The notes under the pieces were generated by a model. The model made no database searches. It was not told the origin of the DNA and saw only the letters and a list, made by a program, of their open reading frames with translations. Shown here piece after piece: positions 5,548 to 12,656 of a DNA stretch of 20,220 bases (position 1 is the stretch's first letter; each line of letters starts with the position of its first letter). Origin of the DNA: a virus; IMG/VR virus record IMGVR_UViG_3300031787_001045, positions 1-20,220 of that record. One strand, given 5' to 3'. The translations under genes and the position numbers were made by a program.

Positions 5548-6772
5548 AGATTATCAAGATATGATTAGCAACCAAGCAGTTACTATCCTTCAAGAGCATG
5601 GACTCGTGTATCTTGCGATGGAGCCAAGGACAGGTAAGACATTGACTGCGTTTGCTACGGCACAAAGATATGGCGCACAGACTATACTTTTCGTAACAAA
5701 GAAGAAAGCCAAAGCTGATATAATGAGTCAGCTACAAGAGAGTGGATTGATGTTTCATTCAGTTGACGTAACTAACTACGAGCAGTTGCATAACTTCTTG
5801 TGTGGTTATGATCTTGTGATTATTGATGAAGCGCACGTTATAGCTGCTTTCCCAACTCCTTCTGTTAGAGCTAAAGAACTAAAAAGAATATGCAATGGCA
5901 AACCAATCATCTACCTCTCAGGGACCCCTACGCCAGAGTCATTCTCTCAGCTATTCCATCAAATGTGGGTATCGTCTTTTAGTCCTTTTAAAGCATACAA
6001 AAATTTTTATGCATGGGCGAAAGATTACGTTGACATACGCCAAAAATATTTGTATGGCAAGACGATTAATGATTACTCGTGTGGGAACCAAAGCCTTATC
6101 GAGAAAGATACGAACCATCTATTCATTGCCTATACGCAAGAGGAAGCAGGGTTCACGGAGTTAGTCAAGGAGACTATACTTTATGTTGATATGCAACCAT
6201 CAACATATAAATTCTGTGAGAGGCTAAGGATTGATAAGATAATGACCAACAAGGAAGGTGTTAGCGTACTTGCAGATACATCAGTCAAACTTATGCAGAA
6301 GCTACATCAAGCGTTTAGCGGAACTATTATTGTTGATGAGCCAAAGGTTGAAGCAAGAGTATATGACTATACCAAAGCAGAATACATACGTGATCGGTTC
6401 GCTGGGCAGAAGATTGCAATCTTCTACAAGTTCAAAGCCGAGGCAATGGCACTTAGGTGGGTCTTGGGGAAAGTGTATGATGACCCAATGGAGTTTAACA
6501 ATGCTGATAGCGGAGTATTTATTAGTCAGATTGTGAGTGGTAGAGAAGGCATTAGACTTGATACTGCTGATGCATTGATAATGTACAACATTGACTTTAG
6601 TGCTACATCTTATTGGCAGAGTAGGGCAAGAATACAAACCAAGGACAGAGTCAAAGAGGCGCAGCTATTTTGGATATTCGCAAGAGGAGGGATAGAGGAT
6701 AAAATATATAAGGCGGTGATGGATAAGAAGGATTATACCTTAGCGCACTTTCGAAAAGACTTCTCGGTTTAA
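5540..6772 (+). CDS. SF2 DNA helicase/translocase (SNF2-like, DEAH box)
   Basis: The 410-residue protein holds both RecA-like domains in compact form. The Q-like start LRDYQ is at residues 2-6, Walker A EPRTGKT at 28-34, the DEAH box IIDEAH at 94-99, and motif III LSGTP at 126-130. The C-terminal half has VSGREGIRLDTADALI and SYWQSRARIQTKDRV with the arginine finger region of motif VI. Phage proteins of this type unwind or translocate on DNA during replication, recombination or fork restart. It is short for SNF2 proteins and has no accessory domains. It overlaps the preceding gene by 8 bases and ends the first part of the replication operon. A new promoter follows. The ATPase call is firm, and its precise role is inferred. 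Confidence 0.88.
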   Translation: MLRDYQDMISNQAVTILQEHGLVYLAMEPRTGKTLTAFATAQRYGAQTILFVTKKKAKADIMSQLQESGLMFHSVDVTNYEQLHNFLCGYDLVIIDEAHVIAAFPTPSVRAKELKRICNGKPIIYLSGTPTPESFSQLFHQMWVSSFSPFKAYKNFYAWAKDYVDIRQKYLYGKTINDYSCGNQSLIEKDTNHLFIAYTQEEAGFTELVKETILYVDMQPSTYKFCERLRIDKIMTNKEGVSVLADTSVKLMQKLHQAFSGTIIVDEPKVEARVYDYTKAEYIRDRFAGQKIAIFYKFKAEAMALRWVLGKVYDDPMEFNNADSGVFISQIVSGREGIRLDTADALIMYNIDFSATSYWQSRARIQTKDRVKEAQLFWIFARGGIEDKIYKAVMDKKDYTLAHFRKDFSV

Positions 6773-6795
6773 CAATTATTTTTGTTTTCAACTGA

Positions 6796-6825
6796 TTGTT
6801 ATTAACTTCACTCTCCCTATATTTG
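6796..6825 (+). promoter_or_regulatory. Bacteroidota-type promoter in the 90-bp gap after the helicase
   Basis: TTG at 6796-6798 and TATATTTG at 6818-6825 are separated by exactly 19 bp, an excellent match to the TTG-TAnnTTTG promoter class. The expected start is near 6832, giving a leader of about 30 nt before the ATG at 6863. It probably drives the genes from 6863 to the primase. Confidence 0.75.
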
Positions 6826-6862
6826 CTGTCTAAACTATTATACTATAACTAAATTACACTTT

Positions 6863-7102
6863 ATGACTCACGAAACTTTTTACAAAGCAAAAAACTTAAT
6901 TGAAGACATTTCGAATTTGGATTATGCAAAAAATTCAGCAAAAGTGCATATGAATGTTTTAATCGATGCTGATAGTTTACAAACAATTTTTCATAGAATA
7001 CATTGGCACGATCAAAATATGTACAAATCCATTTTAAAGGATATTTCTGATCGTTTGGAAGCAAGATTAGTAGAACTTAACATTGAATTACAAGCAATTT
7101 AA
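6863..7102 (+). CDS. 79-residue helical protein of unknown function
   Basis: The protein begins MTHETFYKAKNLIEDISN and appears all-helical, with a likely amphipathic C-terminal helix (SDRLEARLVELNIELQ). It contains a HRIHWHD stretch with three His that could bind metal, but no known family is recognised. It is the first gene after the promoter at 6796-6825 and lies 14 bases before the next gene, which also starts MTH. Its DNA is AT-rich. Possibly a small regulatory or host-takeover protein, but the sequence does not show which. Confidence 0.6.
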   Translation: MTHETFYKAKNLIEDISNLDYAKNSAKVHMNVLIDADSLQTIFHRIHWHDQNMYKSILKDISDRLEARLVELNIELQAI

Positions 7103-7116
7103 AAACACCAGCTACT

Positions 7117-7527
7117 ATGACACATTTAACTTTTTGTACTAAGGAGTTGTTCTACAACATTAAGTATTTAGGCGATTATTTAGGCTTTGAAGATTCTAAG
7201 GAGATTATCACAACCATCCACGATGTCAGATGCTTTTGGGGTGCTACAATCTACGATGACACCGATAAGATGAACATCGACCTCAAGCATAGCAAGACTA
7301 CATTTTATATCAATTACGCTATACCATTAGAGGAATTAAACGACTCAGAGGTTGCGATGCTGATGCGTAAGCATAGCTGCATACTAACCGATATAGATGT
7401 TCAAGGGTCACTGCTTATCGATAGTGATGAATACGAGGTGGACTTCGAGCCATCGTTTGAAGATGGTATGCTCAAGCCATATAATGTTGAGATATTAGTT
7501 GATCAGAAATATATGCATATAATATGA
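7117..7527 (+). CDS. 136-residue acidic protein of unknown function
   Basis: The protein has alternating beta-type segments (MNIDLKHSKTTFYINYAIPL, LTDIDVQGSLLIDSDEYEVD) and is strongly acidic, with Cys residues at about 6, 40 and 88. No catalytic motif, membrane segment or signal peptide is visible, and I do not recognise a family. It lies 14 bases after the previous gene and overlaps the acetyltransferase start by 4 bases (ATGA), so it is cotranscribed with the replication genes. Acidic small phage proteins can be DNA mimics or inhibitors, but nothing specific supports that here. Confidence 0.6.
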   Translation: MTHLTFCTKELFYNIKYLGDYLGFEDSKEIITTIHDVRCFWGATIYDDTDKMNIDLKHSKTTFYINYAIPLEELNDSEVAMLMRKHSCILTDIDVQGSLLIDSDEYEVDFEPSFEDGMLKPYNVEILVDQKYMHII

Positions 7528-8138
7528 GTATAGAAAACTTTGTTATAGTTCAAGACCATCCAAATATGTTACAATATGTTGATCATTTGCAAAGAAAAAA
7601 TGCTGAAGCATTATCTTTTTACCCAATGCAAGTATTTGAAAGAGAAAAAGAAAAAGGTAGAGTTTTTTTAGGGTTACTAAATAATGAGCCTTGTGGTTAC
7701 TTATATATAGGTGCTGGTGGAGGTGATTTAAAATGCCATCAAGTTTGTATTCAATATGATGCAAGAAGAAAACTATATGGTGCAGCATTAGTGGTAGTAA
7801 TGGAAGAATATGCAAAAAATTCTAAATCTAATTCAATTACTTTAAGATGTGGATTTGATCTTGATGCAAATAAGTTTTGGCAAGAAATGGGATTTGGTTG
7901 CATCAATATTATTGATGGAGGAATAAGAAGAAAAAGAAAAATTAATATTTGGAGAAAGTATTTAACAACTGAATTATTTGAGCCACAATTTATAGAACCA
8001 GTTAGAGGTAAAACTGATGCATCCTATTGGCAAAAGCATAAACAGACTGGTATAATATCCAGTTTTAATAGAGGTAAAAAATTAAATGATTATAAAATTT
8101 TATTACTTAATCAAAATAAAAACACTGACGACCAATGA
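7524..8138 (+). CDS. GNAT-family N-acetyltransferase-like protein
   Basis: The 204-residue protein has a GNAT core at residues 1-155: GRVFLGLLNNEPCGYLYIG forms the central strands, and VCIQYDARRKLYGAALVVVM is motif A with the R-x4-G acetyl-CoA pyrophosphate loop in a variant form. ANKFWQEMGFGCI is the usual C-terminal strand region. A basic segment RRKRKINIW follows, then about 50 residues with no known domain. Phage GNATs of this kind have been linked to modification of proteins or of DNA bases (the Mom enzyme of Mu has a GNAT fold), but no target is evident. The gene is clearly more AT-rich than its neighbours, suggesting separate acquisition. It is joined by ATGA overlaps at both ends. Confidence 0.75.
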   Translation: MSIENFVIVQDHPNMLQYVDHLQRKNAEALSFYPMQVFEREKEKGRVFLGLLNNEPCGYLYIGAGGGDLKCHQVCIQYDARRKLYGAALVVVMEEYAKNSKSNSITLRCGFDLDANKFWQEMGFGCINIIDGGIRRKRKINIWRKYLTTELFEPQFIEPVRGKTDASYWQKHKQTGIISSFNRGKKLNDYKILLLNQNKNTDDQ

Positions 8139-8410
8139 AAGAATCAGAACTCCAAACAAAGATTAAAGACCGCCTCCAAAAGCACGGTTGGTTAGTAGTT
8201 AAGCTCATCAGCACCAACTGGAACGGCATCCCCGATCTGTTATGTATGCGCAAAGGTGTGAGCATATTCTTAGAAGTCAAGACTGATACGGGGGTTTTAG
8301 CCCCGTTGCAAGAGCATCGGATAAAGACACTGAACAGCATCGGCATACATAGCCGAGTGGTTAGGAGCTTAGAGGATATAGATGTTTATTGTTATAAATT
8401 AAATGGATAG
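8135..8410 (+). CDS. VRR-NUC domain nuclease
   Basis: This 91-residue protein is a stand-alone VRR-NUC domain. It has ESELQTKIKDRLQKHGWLVVK at the N terminus, then NGIPDLLCMRKG with the catalytic Asp, then SIFLEVKTD with Glu and Lys completing the PD-(D/E)XK site, and PLQEHRIKTLNSIG as the conserved helix. Such phage nucleases cut branched or Holliday-type DNA structures. The location directly before the primase-helicase fits resolution of replication intermediates before packaging. It overlaps the acetyltransferase gene by 4 bases and the primase gene by 8. Length and motifs are complete. Confidence 0.88.
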   Translation: MKESELQTKIKDRLQKHGWLVVKLISTNWNGIPDLLCMRKGVSIFLEVKTDTGVLAPLQEHRIKTLNSIGIHSRVVRSLEDIDVYCYKLNG

Positions 8411-10913
8411 AATGCACCTAAAATACTTAGAACACGGAGTAAATGTAATTGCGGTTAATGATAACAAACAAGCTATCTTTCCTTGGAAGGTTTACCAAGA
8501 GAGCAGGATAACTGCTGAGGAGGCTAACACACAAATGGCTGACCCAAGGACTAAAGGGTTAGCAGTTATCTGCGGAGCAGTGAGTGGAGGACTCGAGGTG
8601 ATAGACATTGATACGAAGTATGAGACCTATCCACTTTGGGATGCAATAAAAGAAAAGATACCTTCTGACCTTTATGCTCGACTCCAGGTTGTGCAGACAA
8701 AGAGTGGTGGCATTCATTTGTACTATAAGTGCGAGGTGATTGAAGGCAATCAGAAGTTAGCTCAGAGGATGCCAACTGCCGAGGAGAGCAAAGCCAACCC
8801 ACAAATTAAAACCTATTGCATCATCGAGACAAGAGGTGAGGGTGGGTACGTGGTGGCTCCTCCAACACAAGGGTATACGATTATTCAGCGTGGACTAAGT
8901 GTGCTGAGCATTGCTGAGCGTGATACTTTGTTCGAGATTATGCGGTCCTTTAACGAGATTATTGAAGAGGTAGTAATAGAGGCTCATCAGCGACCAAGTG
9001 CGAAGGATTATGGTAAGAGTCCGTTCGATGATTACAATCAGAAGGGAGATATTGTCAAGCTATTGACTGACAATGGATGGTCGTTTGTCAAGCAGAACTC
9101 TGACAGGATATATTTCTTACGACCAGGCTCGAGTGCCGAGCATAGTGGCTCATATAATAAGAGTATGGGGTTGTTTTCAGTGTTTAGTGTTAACACACCA
9201 TTCTCGGTTGGGAAAGGATATAAACTAAGTGCAGTCTACGCAATATTAGAATGTGGAGGAGACTTTAAGATGGCAGCCAAGCAACTCTTTGAGCAAGGGT
9301 TCGGTGAAAAAAAAACGTCTTTTGGAGACAAACTTGAACGCAGTTTGTTTACTAAGAAGCAGAACGGAGCCACAAAAGATGAACTGGTTTCTTATCTTGT
9401 GCAGTCCCAACGTAAGGGTGTAGCTGACGCGCAGCTTATGGTTGATGAGTTGGAGGAAAGGTGGGGTGAGCAAGTATGTACATTTTGGGACATTGATAAG
9501 AACGGAAACCCGATTATCAATCGCTATAAGCTGCAAGTGTTCTTGACTACTAATGGTGGGTTTAGACTTTACTTTTATGATCCGAATAGCACAATTTATC
9601 GGCTCATCAGAATCAAGGATGGGTTCGTAGAGGAGAGCAGCACAGAGCAGATTAAGAGGTTCATCAAAGATTATATCGATAGGCTACCTGACTCGTTTGA
9701 TGGTGGGGTGACACCTCAAGATTTGCTTGAGCATATTTATAAAGGTGCTTCAGTGTTGTTTTCTGATGCGTTCTTCGAGTTTTTTGATAGGGCAGAGATA
9801 GAGTTTTTGACAGATAGTAAGGAGGTTAGTTACATACCGTTTAAGAATGGAGTGGTATGTATCAGTAAGGACTCGATTGAGATGCGAACCTACGGAGAGC
9901 TTAATAAGTTTGTTTGGCGCAATCAAATTATCGACCATCATATTTATGTCAACCAAGAGCAGGACAGTGCTGATATAGAGTATTATAGGTTCATCAGTAG
10001 GGTGAGTGGAGATGATACAGAGAGGATAATGTATGCAATTACGCTGATTGGATATCTACTACATGGTTATAAGGACCCAAGCCGACCATTCAGCGTTATA
10101 TTGGCTGAAGAGACGGAGAATGAGAGCAATGGTGGAGGCACTGGTAAAGGAATATTTGTAAAGGCATTAGGGCATTTGTCGAGCTTGGTTCGGGTGGATG
10201 GTAAGAACTTTAAGGTTGATAAGAATTTTGCGTTCCAGCGTGTAGATCTTGATACAAGGATATTAGCCATTGAGGACACGAGGAGGAACGTGGATTTTGA
10301 AGGGTTCTATTCTATCATTACAGAAGGCATAACTGTCGAAAAGAAGAACAAAGACGAGCTGTTTATCCCTTATAAGGACTCTCCAAAGGTGATGTTTACG
10401 ACTAATTATACCATCCCGAACATGGGCAACCACGCTAAAAGAAGGCAGAAAGTGTTTGAGTTCTCGAGCTACTTCGGAATTGCGAGGACTCCTGAGGATG
10501 AATTTGGCAAGAAATTGTTTGATGATTGGGACAAAGATGAATGGAATAGGTTTTTTAATTTGATGTTTACCTGTGTCCAGCTTTATTTAGAAAGTGGTGT
10601 TTTGGAGGTTGCAAACTCGGAAAAATTACATCGTAAACAAGTCCGTGTACAGTTCGGAGAGGAGTTTTTAGAGTTCTTAGATAGGCAGAAGGATGAGAAG
10701 GATGTGTGGATAACTTTCGAATTTATGTACAATGAATTTCTAAAAATGACTGGTTTTGACAAGAAAGATTACTCGATGAAAAGGTTTAGCAGGGCGGTAG
10801 ACGAATCGTGTACTATTTTAAAAATCGCGTACCTGAGTACGCGATCTAAGGAACATTCGAACCGAAAATGTATAAAGTTCGTAGAGACTGATATTGTTAA
10901 TCAGATATTGTAA
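8403..10913 (+). CDS. Primase-polymerase fused to SF3/D5-type replicative helicase
   Basis: The 836-residue protein combines an archaeo-eukaryotic primase-like (prim-pol) N-terminal domain and a C-terminal SF3 helicase. The prim-pol metal site is VIDIDTK (Asp68, Asp70), and SGGIHLYYK at 101-109 is the sGGxHxY motif. The helicase has Walker A GGGTGKG at 577-583, Walker B ILAIED at 620-625 and the sensor MFTTNY further on. The middle region (about 200-500) is a linker with no recognised motif, and the C-terminal tail (about 720-836) may hold a winged helix for DNA binding. It should make primers and unwind phage DNA. It overlaps the VRR-NUC gene by 8 bases. Its 3' end contains a DnaA box and the first iteron copies. 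Met4 (8412) is an alternative start. Confidence 0.9.
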   Translation: MDRMHLKYLEHGVNVIAVNDNKQAIFPWKVYQESRITAEEANTQMADPRTKGLAVICGAVSGGLEVIDIDTKYETYPLWDAIKEKIPSDLYARLQVVQTKSGGIHLYYKCEVIEGNQKLAQRMPTAEESKANPQIKTYCIIETRGEGGYVVAPPTQGYTIIQRGLSVLSIAERDTLFEIMRSFNEIIEEVVIEAHQRPSAKDYGKSPFDDYNQKGDIVKLLTDNGWSFVKQNSDRIYFLRPGSSAEHSGSYNKSMGLFSVFSVNTPFSVGKGYKLSAVYAILECGGDFKMAAKQLFEQGFGEKKTSFGDKLERSLFTKKQNGATKDELVSYLVQSQRKGVADAQLMVDELEERWGEQVCTFWDIDKNGNPIINRYKLQVFLTTNGGFRLYFYDPNSTIYRLIRIKDGFVEESSTEQIKRFIKDYIDRLPDSFDGGVTPQDLLEHIYKGASVLFSDAFFEFFDRAEIEFLTDSKEVSYIPFKNGVVCISKDSIEMRTYGELNKFVWRNQIIDHHIYVNQEQDSADIEYYRFISRVSGDDTERIMYAITLIGYLLHGYKDPSRPFSVILAEETENESNGGGTGKGIFVKALGHLSSLVRVDGKNFKVDKNFAFQRVDLDTRILAIEDTRRNVDFEGFYSIITEGITVEKKNKDELFIPYKDSPKVMFTTNYTIPNMGNHAKRRQKVFEFSSYFGIARTPEDEFGKKLFDDWDKDEWNRFFNLMFTCVQLYLESGVLEVANSEKLHRKQVRVQFGEEFLEFLDRQKDEKDVWITFEFMYNEFLKMTGFDKKDYSMKRFSRAVDESCTILKIAYLSTRSKEHSNRKCIKFVETDIVNQIL
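10705..10713 (-). promoter_or_regulatory. Perfect DnaA box within the primase 3' end
   Basis: TGTGGATAA on the plus strand is the exact complement of the high-affinity DnaA box TTATCCACA. It lies about 100 bp before the first iteron copy. Its partner lies at 11197-11205. Being inside a coding region, it could be chance on its own, but the pairing with the iterons and the downstream box supports an origin. Confidence 0.55.
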
Positions 10914-11115
10914 GAAAAATGGGGTTTTGGGTACGCGATTTTGGTGATTAGTACGCGATTGGTACGCGATTGGTACGCGATTAAAGTGCTGATAATGAGG
11001 TCGGTACGCGATTTACGCGATTTTCCCTTGTTTTTTTTTGGTCTTGCAAAATTTAATGCGTTTTTTTTAATGGGGGGAGGTAGAAAAAAATCGCGTACAC
11101 CGTGTAATCGCGTAC
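10804..11115. repeat. Iteron cluster GTACGCGATT, candidate phage replication origin
   Basis: Eleven copies of a 10-bp motif are present. Exact GTACGCGATT occurs at 10931, 10951, 10962, 10973 and 11004, and its exact complement AATCGCGTAC at 10823, 11089 and 11106. One-mismatch copies are at 10804 (reverse), 10837 and 11013 (forward). The direct copies at 10951, 10962 and 10973 are spaced 11 bp apart, one helical turn, and 10823/10837 form a palindrome with a CTGA loop. The array covers most of the 319-bp non-coding gap after the primase and reaches into its last codons. Iterons beside an initiator or primase gene are the hallmark of theta-type origins. Confidence 0.85.
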
Positions 11116-11144
11116 TGAGATATGTCGAGCAAATGGTATGAATG

Positions 11145-11205
11145 AGATTTTTGTATAAGATATAGTATATAAAATATAATTATATTATATTAGTAGTTAT
11201 CCACA
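11145..11205 (+). promoter_or_regulatory. AT-rich unwinding element followed by a perfect DnaA box
   Basis: From about 11152 to 11196 the sequence is almost only A and T (with TATATAAAATATAATTATAT), directly followed by TTATCCACA at 11197-11205, a perfect DnaA box. It lies between the iterons and the gene for a DnaA domain IV protein starting at 11233. It fits a DNA unwinding element plus initiator box. The same stretch may also hold the promoter of the downstream gene, although no good TAnnTTTG box is seen. Confidence 0.65.
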
Positions 11206-11232
11206 ATTTAAGAAAATTTAAAAAGTAATAAT

Positions 11233-11619
11233 ATGGTGAATTTAGAGAATGTTTTGGAGGCCGTATCGAATGTCACTGGTGTACCATCCGAAAAGGTTTT
11301 TGGCAAGGATAGGTATAGAGAGGTAGCTGCTGCTCGGCATATGTTTTGCTATGCGGCAAGGATGCATACCGACCATAGTCTGAAAAATATCAGCAGGTTT
11401 TTGGGAAGGGATCATACAACTGCTATAAATAGCATCAAAGTATGTAACGATATGATTGACATACAAGATGAGGTTTTTGTTGGTACCATCAACGAGATTA
11501 ATTCGTATATCATTAAGGAGTTTAAGAAGGATCATGAAATCCGAGTTGTTTTGCCATATCATGTTAAACTTTCAGATGTACGGGAGTTTTTGGAGGGGTT
11601 AGGGTGTGAGGTGAGGTGA
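11233..11619 (+). CDS. Stand-alone DnaA domain IV-like DNA-binding protein
   Basis: Residues 1-95 of this 128-residue protein match the C-terminal DNA-binding domain of DnaA: ENVLEAVSNVTGVPSEKVFG, then YREVAAARHMFCYAARMHTD, SLKNISRFLGRDHTTAINSI. The GRDHTT block is the DnaA signature that contacts the DnaA box. No AAA+ ATPase domain is present. The last 30 residues (VVLPYHVKLSDVREFLEG) are a separate small extension. It probably binds DnaA boxes or the iterons at the adjacent origin, either to start phage replication with the primase-helicase or to compete with host DnaA. A perfect TTATCCACA lies 28 bases before its ATG, so it could also control its own gene. Domain identity is very clear, role inferred. 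Confidence 0.88.
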   Translation: MVNLENVLEAVSNVTGVPSEKVFGKDRYREVAAARHMFCYAARMHTDHSLKNISRFLGRDHTTAINSIKVCNDMIDIQDEVFVGTINEINSYIIKEFKKDHEIRVVLPYHVKLSDVREFLEGLGCEVR

Positions 11620-11906
11620 CCCAACTCCCTTCGGTCGCTGGGGTTTTTGGGTGCAGGATTTTTGGTGTAGCATATTAGGGATTTTTGGTGGGGGTTTTTG
11701 GTACATGATTATACCAATACCTTATGGTAGTATCAAGCCGATTTGTTCTAATATATAGAATAGTTGTTTATGCAACTAAATAGTATATCAGTTAACCAAC
11801 TTGTTTGACTAAATCAATTTTAAGGGTATTTTGGGGCTTATTACGGGCTTTTATTGTGTAGTTTATATGTAGGTATCATTTTAATATTTTAATGGCTTAA
11901 AATGGC
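11620..11906. other. Non-coding spacer with G/T-rich short repeats between the origin and the minus-strand operon
   Basis: No gene is seen on either strand. GGATTTTTGGTG occurs at 11656-11667 and 11679-11690, and GGGTTTTTGG at 11641-11650 and 11692-11701, so the first 80 bases hold four copies of a GnTTTTTGG-type unit. ACCCAA (11619-11624) can pair with TTGGGT (11647-11652), a weak possible terminator for the DnaA-like gene. A tandem AATGGCTTAA pair lies at 11891-11910, at the 3' end of the minus-strand operon. The converging genes meet here. Confidence 0.5.
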
Positions 11907-12152
11907 TTAAAATGAGCTGTTCTCCTGGCGGTAAGGTAAAGACAACGCCAAAGGAACTAACGCACCCTCAAATTCAAACGCTTGGAGGTTATCGGGGCGT
12001 AATTGGATAGGCTCAATTTGTGTGTCATTTGGTTGACTTTCCAAATAATACAAAACAAAAGACTTGTAAACGCTTACAACTAATTTTGAGCCATTGTAGG
12101 GGTAATATCTTTGTACGCCTTGCTCAAAGGCGGCTTTTAATATAGAATTCAT
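11907..12152 (-). CDS. 81-residue protein of unknown function (last gene of minus-strand operon)
   Basis: The product begins MNSILKAAFEQGVQRYYPYN. It has a helical start followed by beta-type segments (KLVVSVYKSFVLYYLESQ) and a Pro-rich tail. ATG 12152 is chosen over an upstream TTG (12185), because the longer form would begin within the strong hairpin at 12172-12202. No family is recognised. Codons and base composition resemble the other minus-strand genes rather than the plus-strand phage genes. It is the most distal gene of the block driven from 13847-13879. Confidence 0.55.
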   Translation of the reverse strand: MNSILKAAFEQGVQRYYPYNGSKLVVSVYKSFVLYYLESQPNDTQIEPIQLRPDNLQAFEFEGALVPLALSLPYRQENSSF

Positions 12153-12171
12153 TTTATACAGTTTGGTTAAG

Positions 12172-12202
12172 ACAATACCCCACAAAATTTGCGGGGCATT
12201 GT
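12172..12202 (-). other. Strong hairpin between the last two genes of the minus-strand operon
   Basis: ACAATACCCC (12172-12181) and GGGGCATTGT (12193-12202) form a 10-bp stem with a single A-C mismatch on the plus strand (a G-T pair in the minus transcript) and an 11-base loop. No T run follows in either direction, so it is more likely an RNA stability, processing or attenuation element than a terminator. Confidence 0.5.
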
Positions 12203-12232
12203 TTCGGCTATTGAAGCCTCATCGGTTAACCT

Positions 12233-12562
12233 TTATTGTTCTTCTTGCTCAATAGGTCGCGCAACCTCCCAAACCCAATTCATATAACCGATAGGGTAAT
12301 ATCTAACGCCATCGACTAAAATAGAATCTTCAACGAAAACGCCATCAGGACACGTAGATATAACGTGCAATCCATCCAATGAAATTTCGTAATAAGTACA
12401 TCCATTTTCTAAACATTCGCTTTTTGAGTCTTGCCCTTTTATTATTTTTTGGGCTTCCTGTAAATCAAATAAAGGACATTCCCAACCGTTCCAACGTGTT
12501 CCAAATGTTATACCCGTTGCAGTAATAAAGTCATAAATTAAAAAGTCTTTTTTTGTGTGCAT
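12233..12562 (-). CDS. 109-residue protein of unknown function
   Basis: The protein begins MHTKKDFLIYDFITATGITF and is rich in aromatic and acidic residues. It has two Cys at about 50 and 55 (SECLENGC) plus one later (STCPDG), and several beta-type segments (YEISLDGLHVIS, DSILVDGVRYYPIGYMNWVWEV). It has no membrane segment and no known motif. It starts three bases after the 28-residue membrane peptide gene, so the two should be cotranslated. I do not recognise a family. Confidence 0.6.
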   Translation of the reverse strand: MHTKKDFLIYDFITATGITFGTRWNGWECPLFDLQEAQKIIKGQDSKSECLENGCTYYEISLDGLHVISTCPDGVFVEDSILVDGVRYYPIGYMNWVWEVARPIEQEEQ

Positions 12563-12565
12563 GGT

Positions 12566-12652
12566 TTATAAATTTTCAATAATGTTAACTAATTTGAGAG
12601 CGGCAATGAATACAATAAAAAAAATGATTATTTGTTTGGTATCTTTTTTCAT
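12566..12652 (-). CDS. 28-residue single-pass membrane peptide
   Basis: Minus-strand ATG at 12650-12652, TAA at 12566-12568. The product has a charged start MKKDTKQ, a hydrophobic core IIIFFIVFIAALKLV and a short polar end. It fits exactly between its neighbours: four bases after the stop of the 287-residue gene and three bases before the 109-residue gene. That packing, and its likeness to the 25-residue peptide upstream (MK, polar start, IIFF core), support a real gene. A role in the inner membrane is expected, and function is unknown. Chance cannot be fully excluded at this length. Confidence 0.55.
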   Translation of the reverse strand: MKKDTKQIIIFFIVFIAALKLVNIIENL

Positions 12653-12656
12653 TGGG

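Noticed and set aside
10804-11115. CRISPR array
   Set aside because: Repeats are only 10 bp, occur in both orientations and have no regular spacers or cas genes. Iterons fit.
10941-11141. 66-residue plus-strand frame across the iterons
   Set aside because: It consists of translated GTACGCGATT repeats and a poly-T stretch, and has no protein-like pattern. The region is better explained as a cis-acting origin.
11619-11652. Confident terminator after the DnaA-like gene
   Set aside because: The arms ACCCAA/TTGGGT are short with a long unpaired middle, and the T run is inside the stem. Mentioned only as a weak possibility.
11704-11757. Tiny plus-strand frame starting at ATG 11705
   Set aside because: Only 17 codons, no coupling to a neighbour and no recognisable peptide feature.
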